From the NCBI RefSeq assembly GCF_934747485.1, contig NZ_CAKVGN010000055.1, forward strand, positions 1 to 19,682: a stretch of 19,682 nt of DNA. The letters run 5' to 3'. Of the stretch, positions 1-7,484 are shown piece by piece. Origin of the DNA: an uncultured Brachyspira sp. Its GTDB lineage: Bacteria; Spirochaetota; Brachyspiria; Brachyspirales; Brachyspiraceae. The translations under genes and the position numbers were made by a program. The notes under the pieces were generated by a model. The model ran no database searches and was not told the DNA's origin. It was given only the letters and a program-made list of their open reading frames with translations. The first letter of the stretch is position 1. Every line of letters starts with the position of its first letter.

Positions 1-384
1 AGATAATATTGAAGATGAAGCTATTAAGTTAGAAAATGTTGAAGACGTTGATGATACAGATGAGCATTTAAATATAGACAATATTGAAGACTTAGAAGAT
101 AATATTGAAGATGAAGCTATTAAGTTAGAAAATGTTGAAGACGTTGATGATACAGATGAGCATTTAAATATAGGCAATATTGAAGACTTAGAAGATAATA
201 TTGAAGATGAAGCTATCAAGTTAGAAAATGTTGAGGATGTTGATGATACAGACGAACATTTAAATATAGACAATATTGAAGACTTAGAAGATAATATTGA
301 AGATGAAGCTATTAAGTTAGAAAATGTTGAGGATGTTGATGATACAGATGAGCATTTAAACATAGACAATATTGATAATTTAGA
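1..384 (+). repeat. Four 96-bp in-frame tandem repeats
   Basis: Units start at 1, 97, 193 and 289, each 96 bp (32 codons), and differ by only a few bases; the fourth decays after about position 357. The array runs off the left edge, so more copies may exist. The encoded unit contains IEDEAIKLENVEDVDD and EHLNI. Because 96 is divisible by 3, gain or loss of a unit changes protein length without shifting frame. Confidence 0.95.
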
Positions 385-1324
385 AAATATAGAAGATAAT
401 GATGAAACCAATAAAGTTAATGATATTAATGAAGATTTAGATGATAACCTAATACCAAATATAGATAATTTGGATAATAACATAAATAATGTATCTGAAG
501 AAGATAAGGAATTAGATTATGTACCTACTTTAGATAATGTATTAGAAGAAAATAATGAAGAATATGATGATAAAAACATTTTAAGAGGGATAGATGATAT
601 TATTTCCGATAATGAGGAGGATATTTTGATAAGTCATGGCTCTATAATTGATGATGAAATTAGTAAAAAAGAAGATGATTATTTCTCTTCTTTAGATTCT
701 TTTAATCTTGCTCTTAATAAAGATTTTCTGTTTGATGAAGATAAAAACGAATTCGATAAATCGCATGATTATGATAGCGGTGAAATAATAAAAAAAGCAA
801 GTGAAGATGATGTGTTTGATACAGAAGATTTGATAGACAGCGAATTATACGACCCTGAAGAGAAAAGACCTGCTATGCCTGAAGATTATAAAGATGCTGA
901 AGAGAAAGTAAGGGATAATATGACTTCAAATTGGAAAAATATTCTTAAAGCAATTAAAGGCGAGAAGTTTGTAAATAAAAATTTAGATGAAATGTTAGAT
1001 TGGATAAAAGAAAAATCTGGACTTAATATATTACATTCTGCCATGCTTACTAAAGATGAAAATGGTATATATAAAATAACAGATTCTAATAATCTTACAG
1101 AAGATACTAAAAATAAATTAGAAATAGATGAAAATGAAGCTTTATTTAAAAAGATTTTATCATCTAAAAAGACATTATATGTATCAGATCCTTTCTCATC
1201 ATTATCATTAAAAATTAAATTTGATGAAAAAGACAGAGAAAATGTTTCTCATATGATATTTATACCAGTACAAAATGAAGAAAATGAATTAAAATCTTTC
1301 TTTATAGGACTTTCTTCAAACTGA
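2..1324 (+). CDS. Acidic repeat protein, 5'-truncated by the window edge
   Basis: The reading frame is open from base 2, so this is the C-terminal 440 residues of a longer protein; a start at the ATG at 470 is unlikely because the same frame continues upstream without a stop. Residues 1-128 are four 32-residue repeats rich in Asp, Glu, Asn and Ile, encoded by 96-bp DNA repeats. Residues about 129-300 stay acidic and low in complexity. From about residue 304 the composition changes to a balanced globular domain of about 135 residues (motifs NWKNILKAI, LDWIKEKSGLNI, MIFIPVQNEEN), which loosely resembles a GAF-like alpha/beta fold; that is a guess. No signal peptide can be judged because the N-terminus is missing. 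It is followed after 32 nt by a small membrane protein gene, probably in the same operon. Function unknown. Confidence 0.85.
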   Translation, partial: DNIEDEAIKLENVEDVDDTDEHLNIDNIEDLEDNIEDEAIKLENVEDVDDTDEHLNIGNIEDLEDNIEDEAIKLENVEDVDDTDEHLNIDNIEDLEDNIEDEAIKLENVEDVDDTDEHLNIDNIDNLENIEDNDETNKVNDINEDLDDNLIPNIDNLDNNINNVSEEDKELDYVPTLDNVLEENNEEYDDKNILRGIDDIISDNEEDILISHGSIIDDEISKKEDDYFSSLDSFNLALNKDFLFDEDKNEFDKSHDYDSGEIIKKASEDDVFDTEDLIDSELYDPEEKRPAMPEDYKDAEEKVRDNMTSNWKNILKAIKGEKFVNKNLDEMLDWIKEKSGLNILHSAMLTKDENGIYKITDSNNLTEDTKNKLEIDENEALFKKILSSKKTLYVSDPFSSLSLKIKFDEKDRENVSHMIFIPVQNEENELKSFFIGLSSN

Positions 1325-1356
1325 TATTATAATCAAAATAAGAAATAGAGGTAAAA

Positions 1357-1623
1357 ATGGAATATTTGATAGTAGTAGCTGCTTTTATATTAATAGGAAT
1401 AGTAACGAGCTTAGTTTTTTATAATGTTTTGCATATAAAAGTATTCGGCGGTTGGGTGATGATGTTTATAATAGCTACTATTGGAGCTTTGCTTGGTTCA
1501 TATTATTTACCGAGATTAACTGAAATAGTAAGCTACATTAACATTAACTTATCATCTGCTATTTTAGGTGCTATTATTTTAGTTATACTGCTAAGAATAT
1601 TCACACCTAAATCATTAAAATAG
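1357..1623 (+). CDS. Small integral membrane protein, three predicted helices
   Basis: This 88-residue protein is almost entirely hydrophobic, with helices at about 3-24, 31-52 and 62-83 and a short basic tail (TPKSLK). The middle part (GGWVMMFIIATIGALLGSYY) resembles the glycine-rich helix pattern of small GlsB/YeaQ/YmgE (transglycosylase-associated) proteins, but the match is weak and I do not assign the family. An AGAGG Shine-Dalgarno sequence lies about 5 nt before the ATG. It sits 32 nt after the acidic protein gene and 15 nt before the methionine aminopeptidase gene, so the three are probably cotranscribed. Confidence 0.75.
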   Translation: MEYLIVVAAFILIGIVTSLVFYNVLHIKVFGGWVMMFIIATIGALLGSYYLPRLTEIVSYININLSSAILGAIILVILLRIFTPKSLK

Positions 1624-1638
1624 TAAGGCTGTAAAATA

Positions 1639-2436
1639 ATGTTTATTAAAAGCAATACAATAGATATTGTAAAGCCTTCTATCAAAGATGATAAAGCTAT
1701 AGAAAATATTAGAAAAGCAGCTCAAATAGCACATGAAGCTATAGATTTAGCATTTAAACATTCTCTATCAGGAACAAGAGCCTCAAAAATAGATAAAGAT
1801 GTTGAGAAGTTTATAAAATCTAAAGGAGCCTATCCTGCCAATTTGGAAGTACCTGAATATGGTTATTCTACAAGCATATCTATAGGAAATGAAATAGCAC
1901 ATGGAAGACCAACCAATAAAAAAATATTGGTGCAAGGCGACATTATATGCATCGATATAGGAGTAAAATATAACGGCTATTATGCTGACTGTGCTAAAAC
2001 TATGGTTGTAAAAGGCAATCAATTAAGCTCAAGCAATAAAAAAGCATATAAATTAATTAAAGCCTGCAAAGAATCATTAGAATATGCCATATACAAATTA
2101 AGACCGAATATACTTTTAAGCACCTATGGAAAAGAAGTTGAAAAAAAAGTAAATGAATATGGCTACAGCATCATAAAATCTCTTACAGGGCATGGTGTTG
2201 GCTACGAATATCATGAAGCTCCGTATATATTTAATTTTTATCACCCAAATAATGACGTGAAATTAGAAGAGAATATGGTTTTGGCATTAGAGTTAATGAT
2301 AACCGAAGGCTCTGATAAATATGTGATAGAAAATGACGGCTGGACAATATCTACTGCCGACTATTCTTTTGCCGCTCATTTTGAACATACTGTTTTAATT
2401 AAGAAACATGGTGTTGAAATATTGGGAATAGATTAA
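1639..2436 (+). CDS. map: Type I methionine aminopeptidase
   Basis: Removes the initiator methionine from nascent proteins in the cytoplasm, using a dinuclear metal centre. The 265-residue pita-bread fold is complete, and all five metal ligands can be placed: D106 (CIDIG), D117 (YADCAKT), H185 (TGHGVG), E218 (LALELM) and E249 (AHFEHT). The substrate-site histidines H88 (IAHGRP) and H192 (YHEAP) are also present. Its length is close to the 264 residues of the E. coli enzyme. One small oddity is LELM, where most members have IEPM. The start has a TAAGG ribosome site about 10 nt upstream and follows the previous stop by 15 nt. The gene is the last of its operon and runs into the repeat-filled gap; no convincing intrinsic terminator follows. 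Confidence 0.95.
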   Translation: MFIKSNTIDIVKPSIKDDKAIENIRKAAQIAHEAIDLAFKHSLSGTRASKIDKDVEKFIKSKGAYPANLEVPEYGYSTSISIGNEIAHGRPTNKKILVQGDIICIDIGVKYNGYYADCAKTMVVKGNQLSSSNKKAYKLIKACKESLEYAIYKLRPNILLSTYGKEVEKKVNEYGYSIIKSLTGHGVGYEYHEAPYIFNFYHPNNDVKLEENMVLALELMITEGSDKYVIENDGWTISTADYSFAAHFEHTVLIKKHGVEILGID

Positions 2437-2498
2437 TTCATAGCAACTCTGCTCTAAAACTTTTTACACATAAATAATTATATTATATGATTTTTGTT

Positions 2499-2600
2499 TT
2501 ATTCAACTTTTTCCCGCGTACGAGCTGTACCACCTTGCCGCACGGTAATGTTATGCTTTAATTATAACTTCTTAGAAGTGCGGGGGAGTGCCTTTTAATG
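2499..2600 (+). repeat. Dispersed structured repeat, copy R1 (degenerate)
   Basis: It starts with the same leader as the other copies (left arm of hairpin H1 at 2505-2513, then cccgc) but lacks the H1 right arm. A GC-rich stretch, an AT-rich spacer and a short palindrome (acttct-t-agaagt, around 2569-2581) followed by tgcgggggagtgcc look like a collapsed remnant of hairpins H2 and H3. It appears to be a decayed or recombined copy. Confidence 0.55.
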
Positions 2601-2667
2601 TACAATTAAATTATAAAATTTATAATAAAAATGCAGTTCTTCGCGAAGCGTATCCGAAGTATATAAG

Positions 2668-2952
2668 AGACTTGTTTCAAAAGTACTTGACAAAATTAGT
2701 TATGTAGTTTCCAACATAATTTTAGTTATAAAATTGTGTTTTACATGTTGTATCATTAATTATTTTAGTATATAAAAATGCAGTTCTTCGCGAAGCGTAT
2801 CTGTAGGATATAAGGTTATTTTATACCAATAAAAGAACTGGGGTTTTACCCTACGGGTACGCTTCGCAGGGGGCAAAGCCCCAATTATAAATTTAAAATA
2901 CTAAAAAAATAAACAGTATAACTATTTATTAATTTAGTTTTGAAACAAGTCT
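2668..2952. mobile_element. MITE-like insertion with 15-bp perfect inverted ends
   Basis: The ends are agacttgtttcaaaa (2668-2682) and its exact reverse complement (2938-2952). Both are flanked by AAG (2665-2667 and 2953-2955), a likely 3-bp target duplication. The intact site is visible in copy R3, where gatataaggttattttatacc is uninterrupted at the matching position (2807-2827). The element is 285 bp, encodes no transposase, and would need one supplied in trans. Its interior includes a complete repeat copy (R3) between AT-rich arms of about 88 and 54 bp. The parent IS family cannot be named from the sequence. Confidence 0.75.
2771..2883 (+). repeat. Dispersed structured repeat, copy R3 (inside the MITE)
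   Basis: The copy runs from tataaaaatgcag to the ggggc-aaa-gcccc hairpin (2870-2882). H2 is present with one mismatch (gttatttta 2815-2823 against taaaagaac 2830-2838). Segment gcgaagcgta (2790-2799) is the exact reverse complement of tacgcttcgc (2858-2867), giving a 10-bp stem that encloses H2. A small hairpin taccc-tac-gggta (2847-2859) is an alternative. H1 is absent. Confidence 0.8.
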
Positions 2953-3210
2953 AAGGTTCTTTTATACCAATACAATACCTAAAGGTACTTCTTTCAGTCG
3001 CCCTGAAGGACTCTCTTTGGTCGCAGGCACTTCCTTTGGTCGTACCGAGTAGGTGCCTTGCCTACGGCACGCAGAGCCTCGGTAAAAGAAGTGGGGTTTT
3101 ACCCTACGGGTACGCTTCGCAGGGGGCAAAGCCACCAAAATAAAAAATATTTTGACAAACTTAAAAATTTTCAGTATATTCTGAAATAACTATACTTTTA
3201 TATGAGTTTT

Positions 3211-3375
3211 TTTATTCAACTTTTTCCCGCCGCAAAAAGTTGCAAAAAGTGCACTTTATATTGGAATATGTATTAATATAAAATAATACCTTTATTTTAG
3301 GCTAAAACAATGCAGTTCTTTTGGTTCTTTTATACCAATAAAAGAACTGGGGGCGTGGGGGCTAGTCCCCACAAA
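3211..3375 (+). repeat. Dispersed structured repeat, copy R4 (complete, simple form)
   Basis: All three hairpins are perfect: H1 caacttttt/aaaaagttg (3217-3225 with 3234-3242), H2 gttctttta/taaaagaac (3324-3332 with 3339-3347, loop taccaa), and H3 gtgggg/ccccac (3355-3360 with 3367-3372, loop gctagt). The middle part (about 3244-3310) is AT-rich and less conserved. This is a good reference copy without GC cassettes. Confidence 0.85.
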
Positions 3376-3428
3376 CAACAAAACTAAAAAATCAAAAATT
3401 AATAAACTTAAAATTCTTTTATATATAC

Positions 3429-4313
3429 TTAAATAATAATATAAGAACTTTCTTTTGCAAAAGCTAATTGCAAATCTATGCCTTCTTTCCTTAAAAAAGC
3501 TAAAAGTTTATTATAAATTAATTTTATTTGTGCATCGGTTCTGTCTTGATTATGATGGTGAATAATAACATAAGGAACTTCAGCATCGAGCCCCACTTGT
3601 ATAGCATCATTTAAAGTAGAATGTCCCCAGCCAACATGCCCATTAATATATTCGCTTTTTGTATATTCCCCTTCTATAATTAGAACATTAGCCCCTCTCA
3701 CATAATCTATAAGCCTTGCATGAAGCAAATTAGCATTATTATTATAATGGTCTAATGATGGGTGCTGTATATGAAGGCGTTTTTTATAAGGCTCATGGTC
3801 TGTAAGATATACTAAAGTTTTATCATTAGAAGTGATTTTATATGACAAAGTATAACAAGGGTGATTAACCCATAAAGCCTCTATTGTCATATTTCCATAA
3901 TTTATTTTTTTACCCTCATAAAATGGTTCAAATTTAATAGAAGCCCCAAACTGCTCAAGATTGATAGGAAAATAATCTTTAGCTAATATGTTATTAATTG
4001 TTTCATACATCTCTTCATGATTATCTTTAGGGCCGTATATTGTAAAACTATATTTATTAGAATAAAACGGAGCAAAAAAAGGTATACCTATTATATGGTC
4101 CCAATGAAAATGAGTTAATAAAATAATGCTTTCTTTTTTTTCGCTTTTAAGAGCATAGTAGCCAAGATTTTTTAATCCGCTTCCAGCATCAAGAATAATA
4201 TAATTCCCTTCATCATCTATAACCTGTAAGCAAGACGTATTGCCGCCGTATTCACTAAAACTAGTACCGGGGGTTGGTATAGAGCCTCTGCTTCCTAAAA
4301 ATCTAACTTTCAA
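3429..4313 (-). CDS. MBL-fold metallo-hydrolase
   Basis: A 294-residue metallo-beta-lactamase-fold protein without a signal peptide, so cytoplasmic. The signature HFHWDH (residues 68-73) supplies the HxHxDH metal motif; further probable ligands are H151 (VNHP), D172 (YLTDHEP) and H231 (GWGHST) or H253. The N-terminus (FLGSRGSIPTPG, YGGNTSC) is typical of a stand-alone group related to PhnP/RNase Z-like hydrolases (COG1235); the substrate is unknown. The start codon is TTG: the frame begins TTG-AAA-GTT, an AAGAG ribosome site lies about 8 nt upstream, and a promoter ends about 31 nt upstream. No later in-frame ATG would keep the N-terminal motif. The gene diverges from the EamA transporter gene. 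Confidence 0.85.
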   Translation of the reverse strand: MKVRFLGSRGSIPTPGTSFSEYGGNTSCLQVIDDEGNYIILDAGSGLKNLGYYALKSEKKESIILLTHFHWDHIIGIPFFAPFYSNKYSFTIYGPKDNHEEMYETINNILAKDYFPINLEQFGASIKFEPFYEGKKINYGNMTIEALWVNHPCYTLSYKITSNDKTLVYLTDHEPYKKRLHIQHPSLDHYNNNANLLHARLIDYVRGANVLIIEGEYTKSEYINGHVGWGHSTLNDAIQVGLDAEVPYVIIHHHNQDRTDAQIKLIYNKLLAFLRKEGIDLQLAFAKESSYIII

Positions 4314-4344
4314 ATTATACTCTTAAATAAATTTTTATATATAA

Positions 4345-4372
4345 ATCATACACTATAAAGTAAAAAAATCAA
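4345..4372 (-). promoter_or_regulatory. Predicted sigma-70 promoter for the MBL hydrolase gene
   Basis: On the minus strand, TTGATT (4367-4372) and TATGAT (4345-4350) are separated by 16 bp. Transcription would begin near 4338, leaving a leader of about 25 nt before the TTG start. Confidence 0.45.
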
Positions 4373-4406
4373 TCTAATAATAATACAATTTATGATATTT
4401 TGATTA

Positions 4407-4434
4407 TTGAAAAATACAAAAAAAATATTATAAT
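4407..4434 (+). promoter_or_regulatory. Predicted sigma-70 promoter for the EamA gene
   Basis: TTGAAA (4407-4412) and a perfect TATAAT (4429-4434) are separated by 16 bp. The start would be near 4441, about 30 nt before the ATG. It is back-to-back with the minus-strand promoter. Confidence 0.55.
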
Positions 4435-4470
4435 TTTTAGAAAATAAATTAATATATAATTTTTATAGTA

Positions 4471-5331
4471 ATGGGAAAAAGTATATTTTTACTTATTGGA
4501 GTAACAGCATTATCAATGTCGGCAATATTTGCAAGACTCGCTAATGCCCCCTCTTCAATAACAGCATTTTATAGATTATTATTTTCATTTATAATAATTT
4601 TGCCTATTCTCTTAATAAAAAATTTAGAAGAATTAAAAAAAATAAGCAAAAAAGATTTTCTATTATCATTAATATCTGGCATAGCGTTAGCAGGTCATTA
4701 TTCATTATGGTTTCAATCTTTAAAATATACTTCTGTTGCAAGTTCCACTGTAATAGTAACGCTTCAGCCTTTATTTTCTATAGTAGCAGGTTATTTTATT
4801 TTTAAAGAGAGATATACAAAATTAGCAATACTCGGATTTATTATAGCAATAATAGGTTCTATTATAATAGGCTGGGGAGATTTTCAAGTAAGCACCACTG
4901 CATTAATTGGAGATGTTTTAGCGTTTATATCTGCAGGACTCATTAGTGCTAATTTTCTGCTTGGGCAATATATAAGAAAAAGATTATCCGCTCTCACATA
5001 TACAGGCGTAACATATTTTGCATCAGCTGTATTTTTGTTTTTTGTAGTGATATTCACCAACACACCTCTTACAGGATATCCTCTGCATACTTGGCTCAAT
5101 ATATTAGGTTTAACTTTAGTTTCTACAATGCTTGGACATGTGGTATTTATGTGGCTTTTGAAATGGTTTTCTGCGAGTGTTGTATCTATGACTATATTGG
5201 GAGAAGCTGTGGGTGCTTGTATATTAGGATATTTTATATTAAAAGAGAGTATCAGCATTAATCAGCTTGTAGGCATAATAGTAATTTTATTTGGAATAGG
5301 ATTATTTTTAAAAGAGCATAAACAAAATTAA
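4471..5331 (+). CDS. EamA/DMT-family transporter
   Basis: A 286-residue inner-membrane protein with about ten hydrophobic helices in two tandem EamA repeats (about residues 5-135 and 146-283). Typical features are the N-terminal helix followed by FARLANAPSSITAFYR, the end of helix 4 (SVASSTVIVTLQPLFS), and the second-repeat helix ending with EAVGACILGYFILKE. This family exports or imports small metabolites such as amino acids or nucleobases; the substrate cannot be read from sequence. The ATG has no clear Shine-Dalgarno sequence, and upstream codons offer no alternative start, so the start is a little uncertain. It is followed after 25 nt by a YbaK-type gene, probably in one operon. Confidence 0.88.
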   Translation: MGKSIFLLIGVTALSMSAIFARLANAPSSITAFYRLLFSFIIILPILLIKNLEELKKISKKDFLLSLISGIALAGHYSLWFQSLKYTSVASSTVIVTLQPLFSIVAGYFIFKERYTKLAILGFIIAIIGSIIIGWGDFQVSTTALIGDVLAFISAGLISANFLLGQYIRKRLSALTYTGVTYFASAVFLFFVVIFTNTPLTGYPLHTWLNILGLTLVSTMLGHVVFMWLLKWFSASVVSMTILGEAVGACILGYFILKESISINQLVGIIVILFGIGLFLKEHKQN

Positions 5332-5356
5332 ATATAAATGGAGAAATAAATATTTT

Positions 5357-5818
5357 ATGATTAACGAAAAAGTATTGAAAGTTTTAAATGAGCTTGGAAT
5401 AGAGCATAAAGAATTTGAAGAGAAGGGAGCTACCAAAACTGTTGAAGATGCTGCTAAATCTTTAAATATAGAAAAAGGTCAGGTTGCTAAATCTATATTA
5501 TTAAAACCAGTAAAGAAAGATTTTTTTATGCTGATAGCATCTGGAGATAAAAAAATTTCCTCAAAAAAGACTAAAGAATATTTTGGTTGTAAAACTAATT
5601 TTGCAAGTGCAGAAGATACTTTTAATTTGACAGGATTCACTTTTGGAGGAGTGTGCCCGTTTGGAATAGATAAAAGTATTACAGTATTAGTTGATAAGAG
5701 CATGAAGAGGTTTGATGATTTATATATAGCCTGCGGAAGCGATAGTTCTCTTGCTAAGATGAGTTACGATGAAATAATAAATAAAATTTCAAATATAGAA
5801 GTAGATTTAACAGAATAA
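5357..5818 (+). CDS. YbaK/EbsC-type aminoacyl-tRNA deacylase
   Basis: At 153 residues it matches the size of stand-alone YbaK/EbsC (INS-like) trans-editing proteins, which hydrolyse mischarged tRNA, classically Cys-tRNA(Pro). The invariant lysine sits at K45 (GQVAKSILLK) and the substrate loop GGVCPFG at 97-103. FFMLIASGDKKIS and the C-terminal YIACGSDS also fit the family. It could instead edit another mischarged tRNA, since specificity differs among subgroups. A GGAGA ribosome site lies about 12 nt before the ATG, a little far. It is the second gene of the unit that starts with the EamA transporter; no functional link between the two is evident. Confidence 0.85.
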   Translation: MINEKVLKVLNELGIEHKEFEEKGATKTVEDAAKSLNIEKGQVAKSILLKPVKKDFFMLIASGDKKISSKKTKEYFGCKTNFASAEDTFNLTGFTFGGVCPFGIDKSITVLVDKSMKRFDDLYIACGSDSSLAKMSYDEIINKISNIEVDLTE

Positions 5819-5832
5819 AATTATAAAATATA

Positions 5833-5861
5833 TTGACATAAATTTGAATTTTATTTATATT
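5833..5861 (+). promoter_or_regulatory. Predicted sigma-70 promoter for the PepSY-like gene
   Basis: Consensus TTGACA (5833-5838) and TATATT (5856-5861) are 17 bp apart, giving a start near 5868 and a leader of about 57 nt. It falls inside the N-terminal extension that a start at 5844 would create, which argues for the start at 5925. Confidence 0.6.
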
Positions 5862-5924
5862 AATATTGTAAAAATAATTTACAACTATATACTTATAAAA
5901 GTAAATTATTATGAGGAGCTTAAT

Positions 5925-6356
5925 ATGACAAAAAAATTATTATCTTCACTAATAGTGTTAGCAGCTTTTTCAACATCTGTTTTATTTGCTGATATGGTAG
6001 TGCCGGCTTCGTCATTACCTAAACAAGCAGTAACATTTATCAAAAAAATCTATCCTGATGCTCAAATATGGAAAGTAGAAAGAGACGGAGGAAAATTTGA
6101 TGTGAGTTTATCTAACGGTGCAAGTGTAGATTTTTTAACAAACGGAGACTGGGTAAATATAGATGGAGAATACAATGGCGTACCTTTTAGTGTATTGCCT
6201 CAAGCGGTTGCTAATACAGTGAAAAAAACATATCCTCAAGCTATGATGGTGAGTGTTGAGAAAGAGTGGGGAAATTACAAAATAAAACTCAATAATATGA
6301 TGGAAATGTTTATATCATCTGACGGATCATTGATGGGACAACAGTTTGATGATTAA
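5925..6356 (+). CDS. Secreted PepSY-like (DUF2874) protein
   Basis: A 143-residue periplasmic protein. The start at 5925 is chosen because a perfect AGGAG lies 7 nt upstream and a normal signal peptide follows (MTKKLL, hydrophobic core to about residue 20, cleavage after VLFA at 22). An upstream in-frame ATG at 5844 overlaps the promoter. The mature part holds two similar units, about residues 31-76 and 91-136, each starting with LP-Q/K-AV and a KK-x-YP motif followed by two antiparallel strands. This is the pattern of the PepSY-like/DUF2874 (BLIP-like) fold. Such proteins are thought to bind or inhibit periplasmic partners; no partner is evident here. It has its own promoter and terminator, so it is a monocistronic unit. 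Confidence 0.8.
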   Translation: MTKKLLSSLIVLAAFSTSVLFADMVVPASSLPKQAVTFIKKIYPDAQIWKVERDGGKFDVSLSNGASVDFLTNGDWVNIDGEYNGVPFSVLPQAVANTVKKTYPQAMMVSVEKEWGNYKIKLNNMMEMFISSDGSLMGQQFDD

Positions 6357-6390
6357 TTATATAAAAGGTTTATGAAAAGTATTATTTTTT

Positions 6391-6427
6391 GGAGGTGCTG
6401 CGAAATGTAGCATCTCTTTTTTTATTT
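6391..6427 (+). terminator. Intrinsic terminator after the PepSY-like gene
   Basis: Stem gaggtgct (6392-6399) pairs with agcatctc (6409-6416), including one G-T wobble, and is followed directly by an eight-T run (6417-6424). The minus strand has no T-run after the stem, so it acts on the plus strand only. Confidence 0.85.
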
Positions 6428-6453
6428 AAAAAATATAATAAAAAAGAGATTAA

Positions 6454-7473
6454 TTATTTGGTGATAGAAAATAAGAAAAGTTCAAAATGTGCTTTAAAAA
6501 TATTATTTGGCGTTGTAACACTTAATGTATTTAATTTTGATATTTGATAGATTATATTTACTATTTCATTTAATGAATAAAGCTTTAAGACGGATTTCTT
6601 TTTTGTTAATATAAATGAAGGTATTTTAGTTAGTTTACTGATATCATTTAAAGTAGTTTGAGGGGGGAATATCTTCATATAATATAATGCTAAAAAATTA
6701 TTCATCATCAAAGTGAGAGAAGCAGAAGCATCTTGATCTAATCTATGCATAATAGAAAAGCATTTTTTTCTGTCTCTTTCAAATACTGAATCTAAAAAAT
6801 CAAATATATTTCTATTTTTGGATACATAAGTAAAATCTGCTATATCTTCAACATTTAAATATTCTTTATCATTATAACTGCATATTTTATCTAATTCAGA
6901 ATAAAGTGAATCATAATCTAAGTTAATATTATTAATGATATATTCAACAGCATCATTAGAAATTTTTTTATTATTTTTATTTATATACGCTGTAATTAAT
7001 GAACGAAAATCCCTCTCATCTGGAATTGGAAAGTCTATAAAATGAATATAATCTAAATTCTGTTTTTTTGAAAAATATTTATAAAGTCCATCTTCTTCCA
7101 AGTTATTTTCTGTCTCAAGTATTATTATAGAAGATTTTGAAGGATTGATACAATATTCCAAAAAATCCTCTTGGAAGTTGTTATATTTATATATTACAAC
7201 AAGTCTAATATTGGCACCAAATGGAGGAGTATCTGCTACATCTAAAGGCGAATATCCTACAGCATCATTCTTATCATAAAATACGCTATAGTTCATCTCA
7301 CTATCACCCTCATCTTTAAAAATAAGAGAATGCATAGAAGTAACAAATGCCTTTTTAAATAATCTCTCTTTTCCAGTAAGAACATATATAGAATATTTAA
7401 AAGGCTCTTTAATATATAAATCTTTTATCTTTTTAAAATCTGATTCTGTTTTAACTATCGCTCTATTAAACAT
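6454..7473 (-). CDS. holA: DNA polymerase III delta subunit
   Basis: A 339-residue protein matching the clamp-loader delta subunit, which opens the beta sliding clamp at primer-template junctions. The N-terminal domain has the family marker YVLTGKERLFKKAF (30-43), but with no Walker lysine context, as expected for delta. The middle contains DERDFRSLITAYINKNNKKIS, and the collar domain begins with NIFDFLDSVFERDRKKC, followed by HRLDQDASASLTLMMNNF. The family is poorly conserved, and assignment rests on these markers and on length. The start is ATG with only a weak ribosome site. It follows the HIRAN gene by 11 nt, so translation may be coupled. Confidence 0.85.
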   Translation of the reverse strand: MFNRAIVKTESDFKKIKDLYIKEPFKYSIYVLTGKERLFKKAFVTSMHSLIFKDEGDSEMNYSVFYDKNDAVGYSPLDVADTPPFGANIRLVVIYKYNNFQEDFLEYCINPSKSSIIILETENNLEEDGLYKYFSKKQNLDYIHFIDFPIPDERDFRSLITAYINKNNKKISNDAVEYIINNINLDYDSLYSELDKICSYNDKEYLNVEDIADFTYVSKNRNIFDFLDSVFERDRKKCFSIMHRLDQDASASLTLMMNNFLALYYMKIFPPQTTLNDISKLTKIPSFILTKKKSVLKLYSLNEIVNIIYQISKLNTLSVTTPNNIFKAHFELFLFSITK

Positions 7474-7484
7474 AATAACTTTTT

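Larger units (their letters stand above)
2624..3136 (+). repeat. Dispersed structured repeat, copy R2, split by insertion
   Basis: The left part is 2624-2667 and the right part 2953-3136; the MITE-like element at 2668-2952 separates them. Joined, they read like R3: atgcagttctt, a gcgaagcgta segment (2643-2652), then the H2 left arm ttctttta (2957-2964). The H2 loop carries a GC-rich cassette of about 110 bp (about 2971-3080) before the right arm taaaagaa (3083-3090). The tail carries tacgcttcgc (3111-3120), the exact reverse complement of the 2643-2652 segment. Confidence 0.75.
2437..3428. other. Non-coding gap filled with dispersed repeats
   Basis: This is a 992-bp space between the convergent ends of map and the minus-strand MBL hydrolase gene. 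It holds repeat copies R1 to R4 and a 285-bp MITE-like insertion, with AT-rich filler between. I see no protein gene, tRNA or classical intrinsic terminator in it. GC-rich patches stand out sharply from the AT-rich surroundings. Confidence 0.8.

Noticed and set aside
1..384. CRISPR array
   Set aside because: The repeats are directly adjacent without unique spacers and are part of an open reading frame.
3211..3375. The repeat hairpins as ordinary intrinsic terminators
   Set aside because: None of H1, H2 or H3 is followed by a T-run on either strand in R4, and the same holds in R5 and R6, so the classical mechanism is not supported. Rho-dependent or other 3'-end roles stay open.
5844..5924. 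Upstream start for the PepSY-like protein at 5844
   Set aside because: It would overlap the TTGACA/TATATT promoter, has no ribosome site, and would put 27 extra residues before a normal signal peptide that has AGGAG at the right distance.
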